Positions 25,755 to 33,448 of a DNA stretch of 34,178 nucleotides are shown one piece after another. The stretch is from Betaproteobacteria bacterium (lineage in GTDB: Bacteria > Pseudomonadota > Gammaproteobacteria > Burkholderiales > SG8-39): contig CANIEV010000023.1 of assembly GCA_947466535.1 (NCBI GenBank), positions 1 through 34,178 on the forward strand. Reading direction: 5' to 3'. Under the pieces are notes generated by a model that had not been told where the DNA came from, did no database searches, and saw nothing but the letters and a program-made list of their open reading frames with translations. The translations under genes were made by a program, and so were the position numbers. How positions within the stretch are numbered: position 1 is the first letter of the stretch; the number at the start of each line of letters is the position of its first letter.

Positions 25755-26723
25755 ATGAAATCCCGGCAACTGCTCTCGCTCGCCCTCGCGCTCGCCCTCG
25801 GCGGCGCCTCCACCCTCGCCTCGGCGCAGAATGCCGCGCGCGTGATCGTCGGCTATCCGCCAGGCGGCGCGCTCAACACCGTGGCACGGATACTCGCCGA
25901 CAGGCTTTCCGAGTCCACCGGCCGTTCGTTCGTGGTGGAGAACCGCGTCGGCGCCGCCGGCGTGATCGGCTCGTCGGTGCTCAAGGGCGGGCCGGCCGAC
26001 GGCTCGCTCCTGCTGCTCGCGCCGGACTCCAACATCAGCGTGTACCCGCACATCGTGCAAAAGCCGGTGTACCTGCCGCTCAACGATTTCGTCGGCATCG
26101 CTCACGTGGGGGACTACCGGATCGCGCTGGCGGTCAATGCCACCTTGCCCCCGAACGACCTGAAGAGTTTTGTCGCCTGGACAAAGACACAGTCGGGCGC
26201 GGTCGGCTACGGCACCGCCGGTGCGGGCACCAACCTGCACTTCTACGGCGTGCTGATGGCCAAGGAAATCGGCGCCAACATGATCCACGTGTCCTATCGC
26301 GGCACCGCGCCCGCGATCGTCGACCTGATCGCGGGCCATCTGCCCGCAACGGTGCTGCCGCTCGGCTCGACGCTCGCTCACTACAAGATGGGCAAGATCA
26401 AGTTCCTCGGCCAGACCGGTGACGGCCGCTCGGCGAGTCTGCCCGACACGCCGACCTTCAAGGAAATGGGCTACCCGTCGCTTGCGGTATCGGGCTGGTA
26501 CGGCATGTTCGCGCCGGCGGGAACGTCAGCCGACATCGTCAGCCGCTACCACGACGTAATCGTGAAATCCCTGCGCACGCCGGAGAACCGCGAGCGCATG
26601 CGCTCGCTCGAACTCGAGCTGAAGGACATGAGTGCGCAGGAATTCCAGGCCATGGTGAAATCCGACACCGAACGCTGGGGCCCGATCATCCGCAACTCGG
26701 GATTCACTGCGGGCACGGAGTAG
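25755..26723 (+). CDS. Divergent Bug family substrate-binding protein
   Basis: Signal peptide; NAARVIVGYPPGGALNTVARILADRL; IHVSYRGTAPAIVDLIAGHLPATV; AAGGAGAC-type RBS region upstream. Confidence 0.92.
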   Translation: MKSRQLLSLALALALGGASTLASAQNAARVIVGYPPGGALNTVARILADRLSESTGRSFVVENRVGAAGVIGSSVLKGGPADGSLLLLAPDSNISVYPHIVQKPVYLPLNDFVGIAHVGDYRIALAVNATLPPNDLKSFVAWTKTQSGAVGYGTAGAGTNLHFYGVLMAKEIGANMIHVSYRGTAPAIVDLIAGHLPATVLPLGSTLAHYKMGKIKFLGQTGDGRSASLPDTPTFKEMGYPSLAVSGWYGMFAPAGTSADIVSRYHDVIVKSLRTPENRERMRSLELELKDMSAQEFQAMVKSDTERWGPIIRNSGFTAGTE

Positions 26724-26747
26724 CCCGCCCGGCTTGACCCGCCCCGA

Positions 26748-29120
26748 CTAACGCACCCGCTCGATCCGGCTAGCCGGATCGTGTATCGCGCGCCAGACGC
26801 GCTCGGGCGTCGCCGGCATCGGCATGTCGGTGACACCAAACGATGCAAGCGCATCCACGATTGCATTGATGATCGCGGGCGGCGCGCCGACGTTGCCGGC
26901 CTCGCTGCCGCCCTTCACGCCAAGCAGGTTGGTTTTCGTGGGCACGAGCGACACGCCGGATTTCATAGGCGGCATGTCGTCGGCGCGCGGCATCGCATAG
27001 TCCTGGAACGAGCCGGAGAGCAGCTGCCCGGTCTCACGTTCATAGACCACCTCTTCGAACAGTGCCGGTCCGAGGCCCTGCGCAATCGAGCCGTGCAACT
27101 GGCCTTCGAGGGTGATCGGGTTGATCACCACACCCACGTCGTCGATCGAAGCAAGGCTCACCACCTTCGTGTTGCCGGTGTCGGGATCGACTTCCACTTC
27201 GCAGATCATGCAGCCGTTGGGGAAGGTATTCGGCCCGGGATGGCTGCCGACACCGTCAAGCCCGATACCGAACTCGGGTGGCAGGCCGGGCGCCATGAAG
27301 GATTTCGCGGCGATGGTCTCGAGGCTCACCTCGCGGTCGGTGCCGATCACGCGGAACACGCCACGCTCGAACTCGATGTCGCTCTCCGCCGTCTCCAGCA
27401 TCCAGCCGGCGATGCGCTTGGCCTTGCGAATGACTTCTTCGGCGGCGAGTTTCAGCGCCGAGCCACCGGCGATCATGCTGCGCTGGGCAAAGGTTCCCCG
27501 GCCGTAGAGAAGCTTGTCGGTGTCGCCCTGGAACAGGCGCACCTTTTCCATCGGCACGCCGAGCCAGTCGGAGATCATCTGGCCAAAGCTCGTCTCGTGA
27601 CCCTGGCCGGTGGACACGGTGGCTACGTGCAGGGATACGACACCGCTTTGCGCAAAGCGGATCTCCATGCGCTCGGACAGGCTCCCCGCGCGCTGGCAGT
27701 GCATGCCGATACCGATGCCGCGTTTCAGTCCGCGGCGTTCGCTTTCGGCACGGCGCGCGGCAAAGCCCTTCCAGTCGGCAAGCTCCAGTGCACGGTCCAG
27801 CGCCGCGCGGAAATCGCCCGAATCGAAGACGTAGCCGCCGGGCGTCTGGTAAGGCATCGCCGAGGACGGAATCAGGTTGCGCCTGCGCATCTCCACCACG
27901 TCGATGCCCATCTCGCGCGCCGCCTTGTCGATCAGGCGTTCAGTGACGTAGTTGGCCTCCGGCTTGCCCGAGCCGCGGTACGGCCCCACCGGGCTGGTGT
28001 TGGTTAGCGCGGCCTGCACCGTCGCGTGGATCTGTGGGATATCGTAGGTGCTGGTGTAGCAGATTGCCGCGTTGAGCGGCGGCACGCCGGCGGCATTACC
28101 GAGATAGGCGCCGAGGTCCACCGTGACCGCGGCCTTCATCGCAAGCGCGTGCCCGTTGGCATCGAAGGCCATTTCCGCCTCGATGATCTGGTGGCGGCCG
28201 TGCTGGTCGGCGGCAATGCCCTCGCTGCGCTCGCCGCGCCATTTCACCGGCCGCTTGAGCGTGTTCGCCGCCCACACCACCAGCACTTCCTCGGGATAGA
28301 TCTGCGCCTTCATGCCGAAGCCGCCGCCCACATCCATTGCCACCACGCGCAGCCCGGTCTCGGGCAGACCGAGCGCATGCGCCACGACTTCGCGCACCTG
28401 GAAGGGAATCTGCGTGGTGGAACAGAGCGTGATCCGGCCGTCGATCGGGTCGCCGTAGGCGATCGCCGCGCGCGGTTCGATCGAATTGGCCGAAGCCCGC
28501 GGGTACTGGGTGAAGAGTTTGGTGACGTGCGCCGCACGGGCGAAGCCTTCGGCCACCGCAAGCGCGTTGCCGCGCTCGAGCCGGAAGCTGCAATTGCCCA
28601 GCGTGTTCGGCGCGTCGTCCCAGATCTTCTCTGCATGCGGCGCGAGCGCATCGGCGAGCGTCACCGCGGGCAGGGGCTCGTAGTCGACTTCGATCAGATC
28701 GGCCGCGTCCTTCGCCTGGCCGAGGGTTTCGGCCACCACCATCGCCACCGCGTCGCCCACATGGCGCGCCTTGCCTACGGCAAGAATGTGCTGCAGCGCG
28801 CGATCGTACGTCGGGCCGACCGGCGCGGACGGAAACGCCATGCAGGGCAACTCGCGCAGCTTCGCGGCAAGCACGTCCTCGCCCGAGAGCACCAGCAGCA
28901 CCCCGGGCGCGGCAAGCGCGGCGGTCTTGTCGATCGAGCGGATACGCGCATGCGCATGCGGCGAGCGCACCATCACCGCGAACGTCATCCCCGGCGGCAG
29001 CATGTCGTCGGTGTAGTGGCCGCGACCGGTGACAAGCCGACCGTCTTCCACCCGCACCACCGATGCGCCGATGCCAGTATGCGCGGCGTTGTTCGCCGAA
29101 GCCTTCGTGTTCTCTGCCAT
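26748..29120 (-). CDS. Xanthine dehydrogenase family molybdopterin-binding (CoxL-like) subunit, without adjacent small/medium subunit genes
   Basis: GASVVRVEDGRLVTGRGHYTDDMLPPGMTFAVMVRSPHAHARIRSID; GGGFGMKAQIYPEE; VGPYRGSGKPEANYVTERLID; GVKGGSEAGNVGAPPA. Confidence 0.94.
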   Translation of the reverse strand: MAENTKASANNAAHTGIGASVVRVEDGRLVTGRGHYTDDMLPPGMTFAVMVRSPHAHARIRSIDKTAALAAPGVLLVLSGEDVLAAKLRELPCMAFPSAPVGPTYDRALQHILAVGKARHVGDAVAMVVAETLGQAKDAADLIEVDYEPLPAVTLADALAPHAEKIWDDAPNTLGNCSFRLERGNALAVAEGFARAAHVTKLFTQYPRASANSIEPRAAIAYGDPIDGRITLCSTTQIPFQVREVVAHALGLPETGLRVVAMDVGGGFGMKAQIYPEEVLVVWAANTLKRPVKWRGERSEGIAADQHGRHQIIEAEMAFDANGHALAMKAAVTVDLGAYLGNAAGVPPLNAAICYTSTYDIPQIHATVQAALTNTSPVGPYRGSGKPEANYVTERLIDKAAREMGIDVVEMRRRNLIPSSAMPYQTPGGYVFDSGDFRAALDRALELADWKGFAARRAESERRGLKRGIGIGMHCQRAGSLSERMEIRFAQSGVVSLHVATVSTGQGHETSFGQMISDWLGVPMEKVRLFQGDTDKLLYGRGTFAQRSMIAGGSALKLAAEEVIRKAKRIAGWMLETAESDIEFERGVFRVIGTDREVSLETIAAKSFMAPGLPPEFGIGLDGVGSHPGPNTFPNGCMICEVEVDPDTGNTKVVSLASIDDVGVVINPITLEGQLHGSIAQGLGPALFEEVVYERETGQLLSGSFQDYAMPRADDMPPMKSGVSLVPTKTNLLGVKGGSEAGNVGAPPAIINAIVDALASFGVTDMPMPATPERVWRAIHDPASRIERVR
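26762..26781. repeat. Perfect 20-bp palindrome CGATCCGGCTAGCCGGATCG inside the 3' end of the CoxL-like gene
   Basis: Sequence equals its own reverse complement; about 38 bp after the stop of the convergent Bug gene. Confidence 0.7.
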
Positions 29121-29147
29121 GTTCCCGCCTGTTTCTTTGCGTTCGTT

Positions 29148-30824
29148 CTATACCGCCGCCGGCGCAAGCGGCTGCCTGCCCCGGATCATGTCCGCCGCCT
29201 TCTCCGCGATCATGTACACCGCCGCGTTGATGTTGCCGCCGACCATGTCGGGCATCACCGAGGCGTCGACCACGCGAAGATTCTCCGCGCCGTGCACGCG
29301 CAGCTGTTCATCCACCACCGCGCCCGGATCTGACGCCGGCCCCATTTTGCAGGTGCCCAGCGGATGATGCGCGGTGACCGCGATCTTGCGAATGAACGCG
29401 TCGATCTCGGCATCCGACTGCGCCTGCGCGCCGGGAAAGGTTTCGCGCTCGATGAAGGGCGCAAGCGGCGAGGCCGCCGCGATCTCGCGCACCATGCGCA
29501 CACCGCGGCGGATCGCGGCGCGATCGTTCTCGGTGGAAAGCGCGTTGAGCCGGATCGCGGGCTTTGCCATCGGGTCGGCCGACACGATGTTCAGGCTGCC
29601 GCGGCTCTCGGGGCGAAGCAGGACCGCGCGGCATGCAAAGCCGTCCTCGAATGCGGGCTTTGCAATCGGGAACCACGGTCCCGCGGTGGGAGAAAGCGCG
29701 CGGAACAGAAGCTGCACATCGGGGACCGGCTGCTCGGCGGACGATTTGAGGAACGCGAGCCAGCCGCTGGGCAGTTCGGTGGCAAAACCGGTGCCGAAGA
29801 AATAGGCTTTCGCGAGTTCAATGATGATCCGGTCAAGCCGCAGGATGTTTACCGACGGTCCCTGCGATTTGCGCGAATAGATCACGCCGGCGGCAATATG
29901 GTCCTGCAGGTTGCGGCCGACGCCGGACAAGGGGACGCGCGCCTCGATGCCCTGCGCGCGGAGCTCGTCGGGATCGCCGACACCCGAGAGCATCAGGGTC
30001 TGCGGCGAATTGATGGTGCCGCCCGAGAGAATCACTTCGCGTTCGGCGCGGATCACCTTCTTCACGCCGTTCTGAACGAATTCCACGCCCACAGCGCGCC
30101 GACTTTCACGCGATTCGTCGAACAGGACGCGCGTCACCATCGCATCGGTTTCGACGCGAAGGTTCGGCCGCGACAGCGCGGGCTTGAGCCAGGCGGCGGC
30201 CGCGCTGAAGCGCTTGCCCTGGTGGATGTTGGATTGCAGGACGCAGAAACCTTCCTGCTGCTTGCCGTTGTAATCCTCGGTGTAGGGATAGCCCTTCGCC
30301 TTGCCGGCCGCGATCCAGGCTTTGATCAGCGGATCGTCGTAGTGCGCGTAGCGCGTGCGCAACGGACCGTCGCCACCGCGCCACGTATCCTCGCCGCCTT
30401 CCCAGGTCTCGGCGCGGCGGAAATACGGCAGCACCTCGCGGTAGGCCCAGCCGGGCAGGCCGGTGGCGGCCCAGCGGTCGTAGTCCGCCGCGTTTCCGCG
30501 GATGTAGCCCATCGCATTGATCGAGGAGGATCCTCCGATCACCTTGCCGCGCGCTACCTCGATGTTGCGCCCGTCCACATGCGGCTCGGGCTCGGTGTGG
30601 TACTTCCAGTCGAACATGTGGAACTGGTGGAGGCGGCCGAACCCCATCGGAATGTGGATCCACGGATGCCGGTCCCAGCCGCCCGCCTCGAGCAGCACCA
30701 CCTTTGCGGTGTTGTCCTCCGACAGGCGATTGGCCAGCACGCAGCCGGCGGAGCCCGCTCCGACAATGATGTAATCCGTCCCGGACGGATGCGTGGAATC
30801 CGCTCCGGATTGGTTCTTGCCCAT
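29148..30824 (-). CDS. GMC family oxidoreductase (choline dehydrogenase-like)
   Basis: DYIIVGAGSAGCVLANRLSED; VARGKVIGGSSSINAMGYIRG; ILSGGTINSPQTLMLSGVGD; AHHPLGTCKMG. Confidence 0.95.
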   Translation of the reverse strand: MGKNQSGADSTHPSGTDYIIVGAGSAGCVLANRLSEDNTAKVVLLEAGGWDRHPWIHIPMGFGRLHQFHMFDWKYHTEPEPHVDGRNIEVARGKVIGGSSSINAMGYIRGNAADYDRWAATGLPGWAYREVLPYFRRAETWEGGEDTWRGGDGPLRTRYAHYDDPLIKAWIAAGKAKGYPYTEDYNGKQQEGFCVLQSNIHQGKRFSAAAAWLKPALSRPNLRVETDAMVTRVLFDESRESRRAVGVEFVQNGVKKVIRAEREVILSGGTINSPQTLMLSGVGDPDELRAQGIEARVPLSGVGRNLQDHIAAGVIYSRKSQGPSVNILRLDRIIIELAKAYFFGTGFATELPSGWLAFLKSSAEQPVPDVQLLFRALSPTAGPWFPIAKPAFEDGFACRAVLLRPESRGSLNIVSADPMAKPAIRLNALSTENDRAAIRRGVRMVREIAAASPLAPFIERETFPGAQAQSDAEIDAFIRKIAVTAHHPLGTCKMGPASDPGAVVDEQLRVHGAENLRVVDASVMPDMVGGNINAAVYMIAEKAADMIRGRQPLAPAAV

Positions 30825-30963
30825 GACCGCCCTGCCTTCTAATCGTTATGCTGAAATACGGAACGTCGATGTTGAAATCCGTCTGTCACTCGCAGTTTAG
30901 CGAGCCAATGCGATCAACGGCAGTCCTTCGCGAAGAATTCACTCGCTTCGAAAAAGTGCGCCC

Positions 30964-31006
30964 ATTGATACACCGATTGATACACACCTCCCCGAGACGC
31001 TAGAGT
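30964..31006 (+). promoter_or_regulatory. Tandem ATTGATACAC repeat with candidate sigma70-type promoter TTGATA-N18-TAGAGT
   Basis: ATTGATACAC at 30964-30973 and 30976-30985; second copy's TTGATA (30977-30982) spaced 18 bp from TAGAGT (31001-31006). Confidence 0.35.
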
Positions 31007-31063
31007 GCGGCTACAGTTCGTTATTCGTACTCGTATTTCTTTCTTCCCTTTTCGAGGTCAGCA

Positions 31064-32032
31064 ATGCAATTCCTGCGGTTTCTGATGGGCGCGGCATGTC
31101 TTATTGTTGCCGGCACAAGCGGTGCACAAACCTATCCAACACGCCCGGTGAAGATGGTCGTGCCCTCTACCCCCGGCGGCAGCGCCGATGTGGTGGCGCG
31201 TGCCCTCGCGCAAAAGCTCACCGAAGCGTGGCCGCATCCGGTGGTGGTAGAGAACCGCCCGGGCGGCGGGGACATCATCGGCGTCGACTACGCCGCGAAG
31301 AGCCCGAACGACGGCTACACCTTGCTGCTCGCCACCAACAGCGTGCTGGTGAACACGCCGCACCTGGTGAAGATGCCCTTCGATGTTCTGAAGGACCTCA
31401 CGCCTATTTCGCAGGTGGTGACGGTGCCCTTTACGCTGGTGGTGCACCCGTCGGTGCCGGTGCAGTCGGTGACCGAGCTCGTGGCCTACGCGAAAGCCAA
31501 TCCCGACAAGCTCAACTACGGCTCCTCGGGCAACGGCACGCACCAGCACCTGCTCGGCGAACTCATCAAGCGCTCGGCCGACATCAAGATGCTGCACATT
31601 CCCTACAAGGGGTCCGCTGCCACCGTGACCGACCTGCTCTCCGGCCGGGTACAGGTGTACGCGGGTGTCGCCGGCCAGCTCAACCCGCATATCAAGGCGG
31701 GCAAGCTGCGCGCACTTGCGATCGCGGGCGCGGCGCGTCGAGCCGACTCGTCCGAGGTGCCGACGATCGCCGAGACCCTGCCGAGCTTCGGCACCAAGCT
31801 CGGTGATCCCTGGCTCGGCCTGTTCGGGCCGGCCGGCATGCCCGCCGCGATCGTCGCACGCGTGAACGCGGATACGGTGCGCGGGCTGAACGTGCCCGAG
31901 GTGAAGGCGGCGCTCTCGCCGCGCGGCTTCGATGTCGCGACCGGCACGCCCGAGGCGCTTGGCGCGACGCTGCGCGATGACTTCGCCAACTGGGGCCGGA
32001 TCATCCGCGATGCGGGGATCAAGGCCGACTGA
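31064..32032 (+). CDS. Bug family tripartite tricarboxylate transporter substrate-binding protein
   Basis: Signal peptide; YPTRPVKMVVPSTPGGSADVVARAL; LHIPYKGSAATVTDLLSGRVQVY. Confidence 0.95.
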   Translation: MQFLRFLMGAACLIVAGTSGAQTYPTRPVKMVVPSTPGGSADVVARALAQKLTEAWPHPVVVENRPGGGDIIGVDYAAKSPNDGYTLLLATNSVLVNTPHLVKMPFDVLKDLTPISQVVTVPFTLVVHPSVPVQSVTELVAYAKANPDKLNYGSSGNGTHQHLLGELIKRSADIKMLHIPYKGSAATVTDLLSGRVQVYAGVAGQLNPHIKAGKLRALAIAGAARRADSSEVPTIAETLPSFGTKLGDPWLGLFGPAGMPAAIVARVNADTVRGLNVPEVKAALSPRGFDVATGTPEALGATLRDDFANWGRIIRDAGIKAD

Positions 32033-32061
32033 GCTTTGGCAAACTTGAAACTGGAAAACCC

Positions 32062-32403
32062 ATGAGCGATACGACGCCGGCCGGCAACGACGACAAGGTG
32101 ATGATCACCGTCATCCTCAAGCACCACGCGGGCCTGGTGCTCGACGATGTGCAGAGCCGGCTGAAGGCGAGCGACTGGTGGGAGAGCTTTCCGCCCGAAG
32201 GCGTGCGCATCGTGTCGTGGACGGTGGCGATGGGCTTTGCGCAGATTGCCACCTTCGAGCTGCCGCCAAAACTGTTGCCTGTGCTGAACCTTGAACTCGA
32301 ACGCCGCGGCTGGGGCGTGTTCAAGGCCGAGGTGTACCCGACCTACGATTTCGTGCCGGTGCGCGAGCGCATCCGCGAGCGCGTGAGGAACGGCAGTCAG
32401 TAG
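32062..32403 (+). CDS. Small hypothetical protein (113 aa)
   Basis: MSDTTPAGNDDKVMITVILKHHAGLVLDDVQSRLKASDWWESFPPEGVRIVSWTVAMGFAQIATFELPPKLLPVLNLELERRGWGVFKAEVYPTYDFVPVRERIRERVRNGSQ; 29 bp after the Bug gene, same strand. Confidence 0.72.
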   Translation: MSDTTPAGNDDKVMITVILKHHAGLVLDDVQSRLKASDWWESFPPEGVRIVSWTVAMGFAQIATFELPPKLLPVLNLELERRGWGVFKAEVYPTYDFVPVRERIRERVRNGSQ

Positions 32404-32432
32404 CCCGCCGTAGGGGGTCAGGAACGGCGGGC
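32403..32432. terminator. Candidate bidirectional terminator-like hairpin between convergent genes
   Basis: 9-bp perfect stem GCCCGCCGT / ACGGCGGGC; no strong T tract. Confidence 0.4.
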
Positions 32433-32441
32433 AGCCGATTT

Positions 32442-33266
32442 CTAGTAGCGCTGCGCCTGCTCCTGATTGGAGCTTCGAAAGCGCGCGATCGCCTCGCGGT
32501 GCTGCGCCTGTTCCTCCGGGCCGTAATCCGTCGTCGGCCGGCGCTCGTCGTCGAAATAACCGAAGGTGTCCACGCCGCGCACGAGCGTTGACGTCAGCCG
32601 GACGCTGCTGGTGCAGCGCACATCCGTCGAGATGTAGACCGCGCCCACGCCCACCCGGCGGTGATCCGCGTTGTTTGCGGGCGAGGAATGGATCAGGTCG
32701 GGATGGTGCAGCGAGAACTGGCCCGCCCGCACCGGCATGCGCACCGCGTTGCCGCGCTCGAACTCGACGTCGATCGTCTGGCCCTTGGAGAGCAGGTTGT
32801 TCGAGGACACCTCTTCGCCGTGATGCAGCTGGCCGAGCTTGTGCGAGCCGGTAATCACCTCCATGCAGCCCGCCTCCACCGAGGCGTCCGACAACGCGAC
32901 CCAGGCAGTCACCTGCGCCGGGCGCTCGAGGCCGAAGTAGGTGCCGTCCTGATGCCAGCTCACATACGCCGGATCGTGCGCGCGCTTGGGCCAGATGGTC
33001 ACGTGCAGCATGCGGATGTTCGGGCCGAGGATGTCCTCCACCGCATCCAGCACCGCGGGTTGGCGGATGATCTCGTCCGCCCACGGAAACAGAAGGTGCG
33101 GCTTGGAGTTGAAATTGCGGCCGATTTCGCGGCCGTGGAGCGCTTCCGCGTCCTCGAACTTTTTGAGGTACGCCGCTGCCTGCGCCACGCTCAGCGCATC
33201 CACCGGATAAAGGAAACCCTGTTCCCGGAATTGCGCGACCTGCGCATCGCTCAGTTTCTTGCCCAT
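32442..33266 (-). CDS. Phytanoyl-CoA dioxygenase (PhyH) family protein
   Basis: MGKKLSDAQVAQFREQGFLYPVDALS; Fe(II) motif VSWHQDGTYFG ... HHPDLIHSSPANNADHRRVGV. Confidence 0.92.
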   Translation of the reverse strand: MGKKLSDAQVAQFREQGFLYPVDALSVAQAAAYLKKFEDAEALHGREIGRNFNSKPHLLFPWADEIIRQPAVLDAVEDILGPNIRMLHVTIWPKRAHDPAYVSWHQDGTYFGLERPAQVTAWVALSDASVEAGCMEVITGSHKLGQLHHGEEVSSNNLLSKGQTIDVEFERGNAVRMPVRAGQFSLHHPDLIHSSPANNADHRRVGVGAVYISTDVRCTSSVRLTSTLVRGVDTFGYFDDERRPTTDYGPEEQAQHREAIARFRSSNQEQAQRY

Positions 33267-33368
33267 CGTCTGCTCCGCGTCCAAAAATCGATCAATGCGA
33301 CATCCTACCGCTGAAAATCGGTCACAAGCCCCGAAATGCCCGGGATTCGATCCAGATCAAGCTTTTTA

Positions 33369-33383
33369 TTCCGAATTTCGGAA
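33369..33383. promoter_or_regulatory. 15-bp palindrome TTCCGAA-T-TTCGGAA, candidate operator upstream of the PhyH-family gene
   Basis: Perfect 7-bp arms, about 103 bp upstream of the start at 33266. Confidence 0.4.
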
Positions 33384-33448
33384 CATTTTCTGCGAACCTC
33401 CAGTATCCACGCCTGAAAGCGGAGAATTCGTGATCAGAAAAGATACAG

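Noticed and set aside
23749-26723. Three tandem Bug genes as a recent tandem duplication
   Set aside because: Predicted proteins differ strongly, including in ligand-loop motifs; no long near-identical DNA repeats seen.
26781-29333. 408-aa and 435-aa + ORFs
   Set aside because: Antisense shadows of the solo CoxL-like gene.
29364-30842. 492-aa + ORF
   Set aside because: Antisense shadow of the GMC oxidoreductase.
31603-33084. 493-aa minus ORF
   Set aside because: Crosses the Bug gene, the small protein and part of PhyH in other frames; the motif-bearing genes explain the region.
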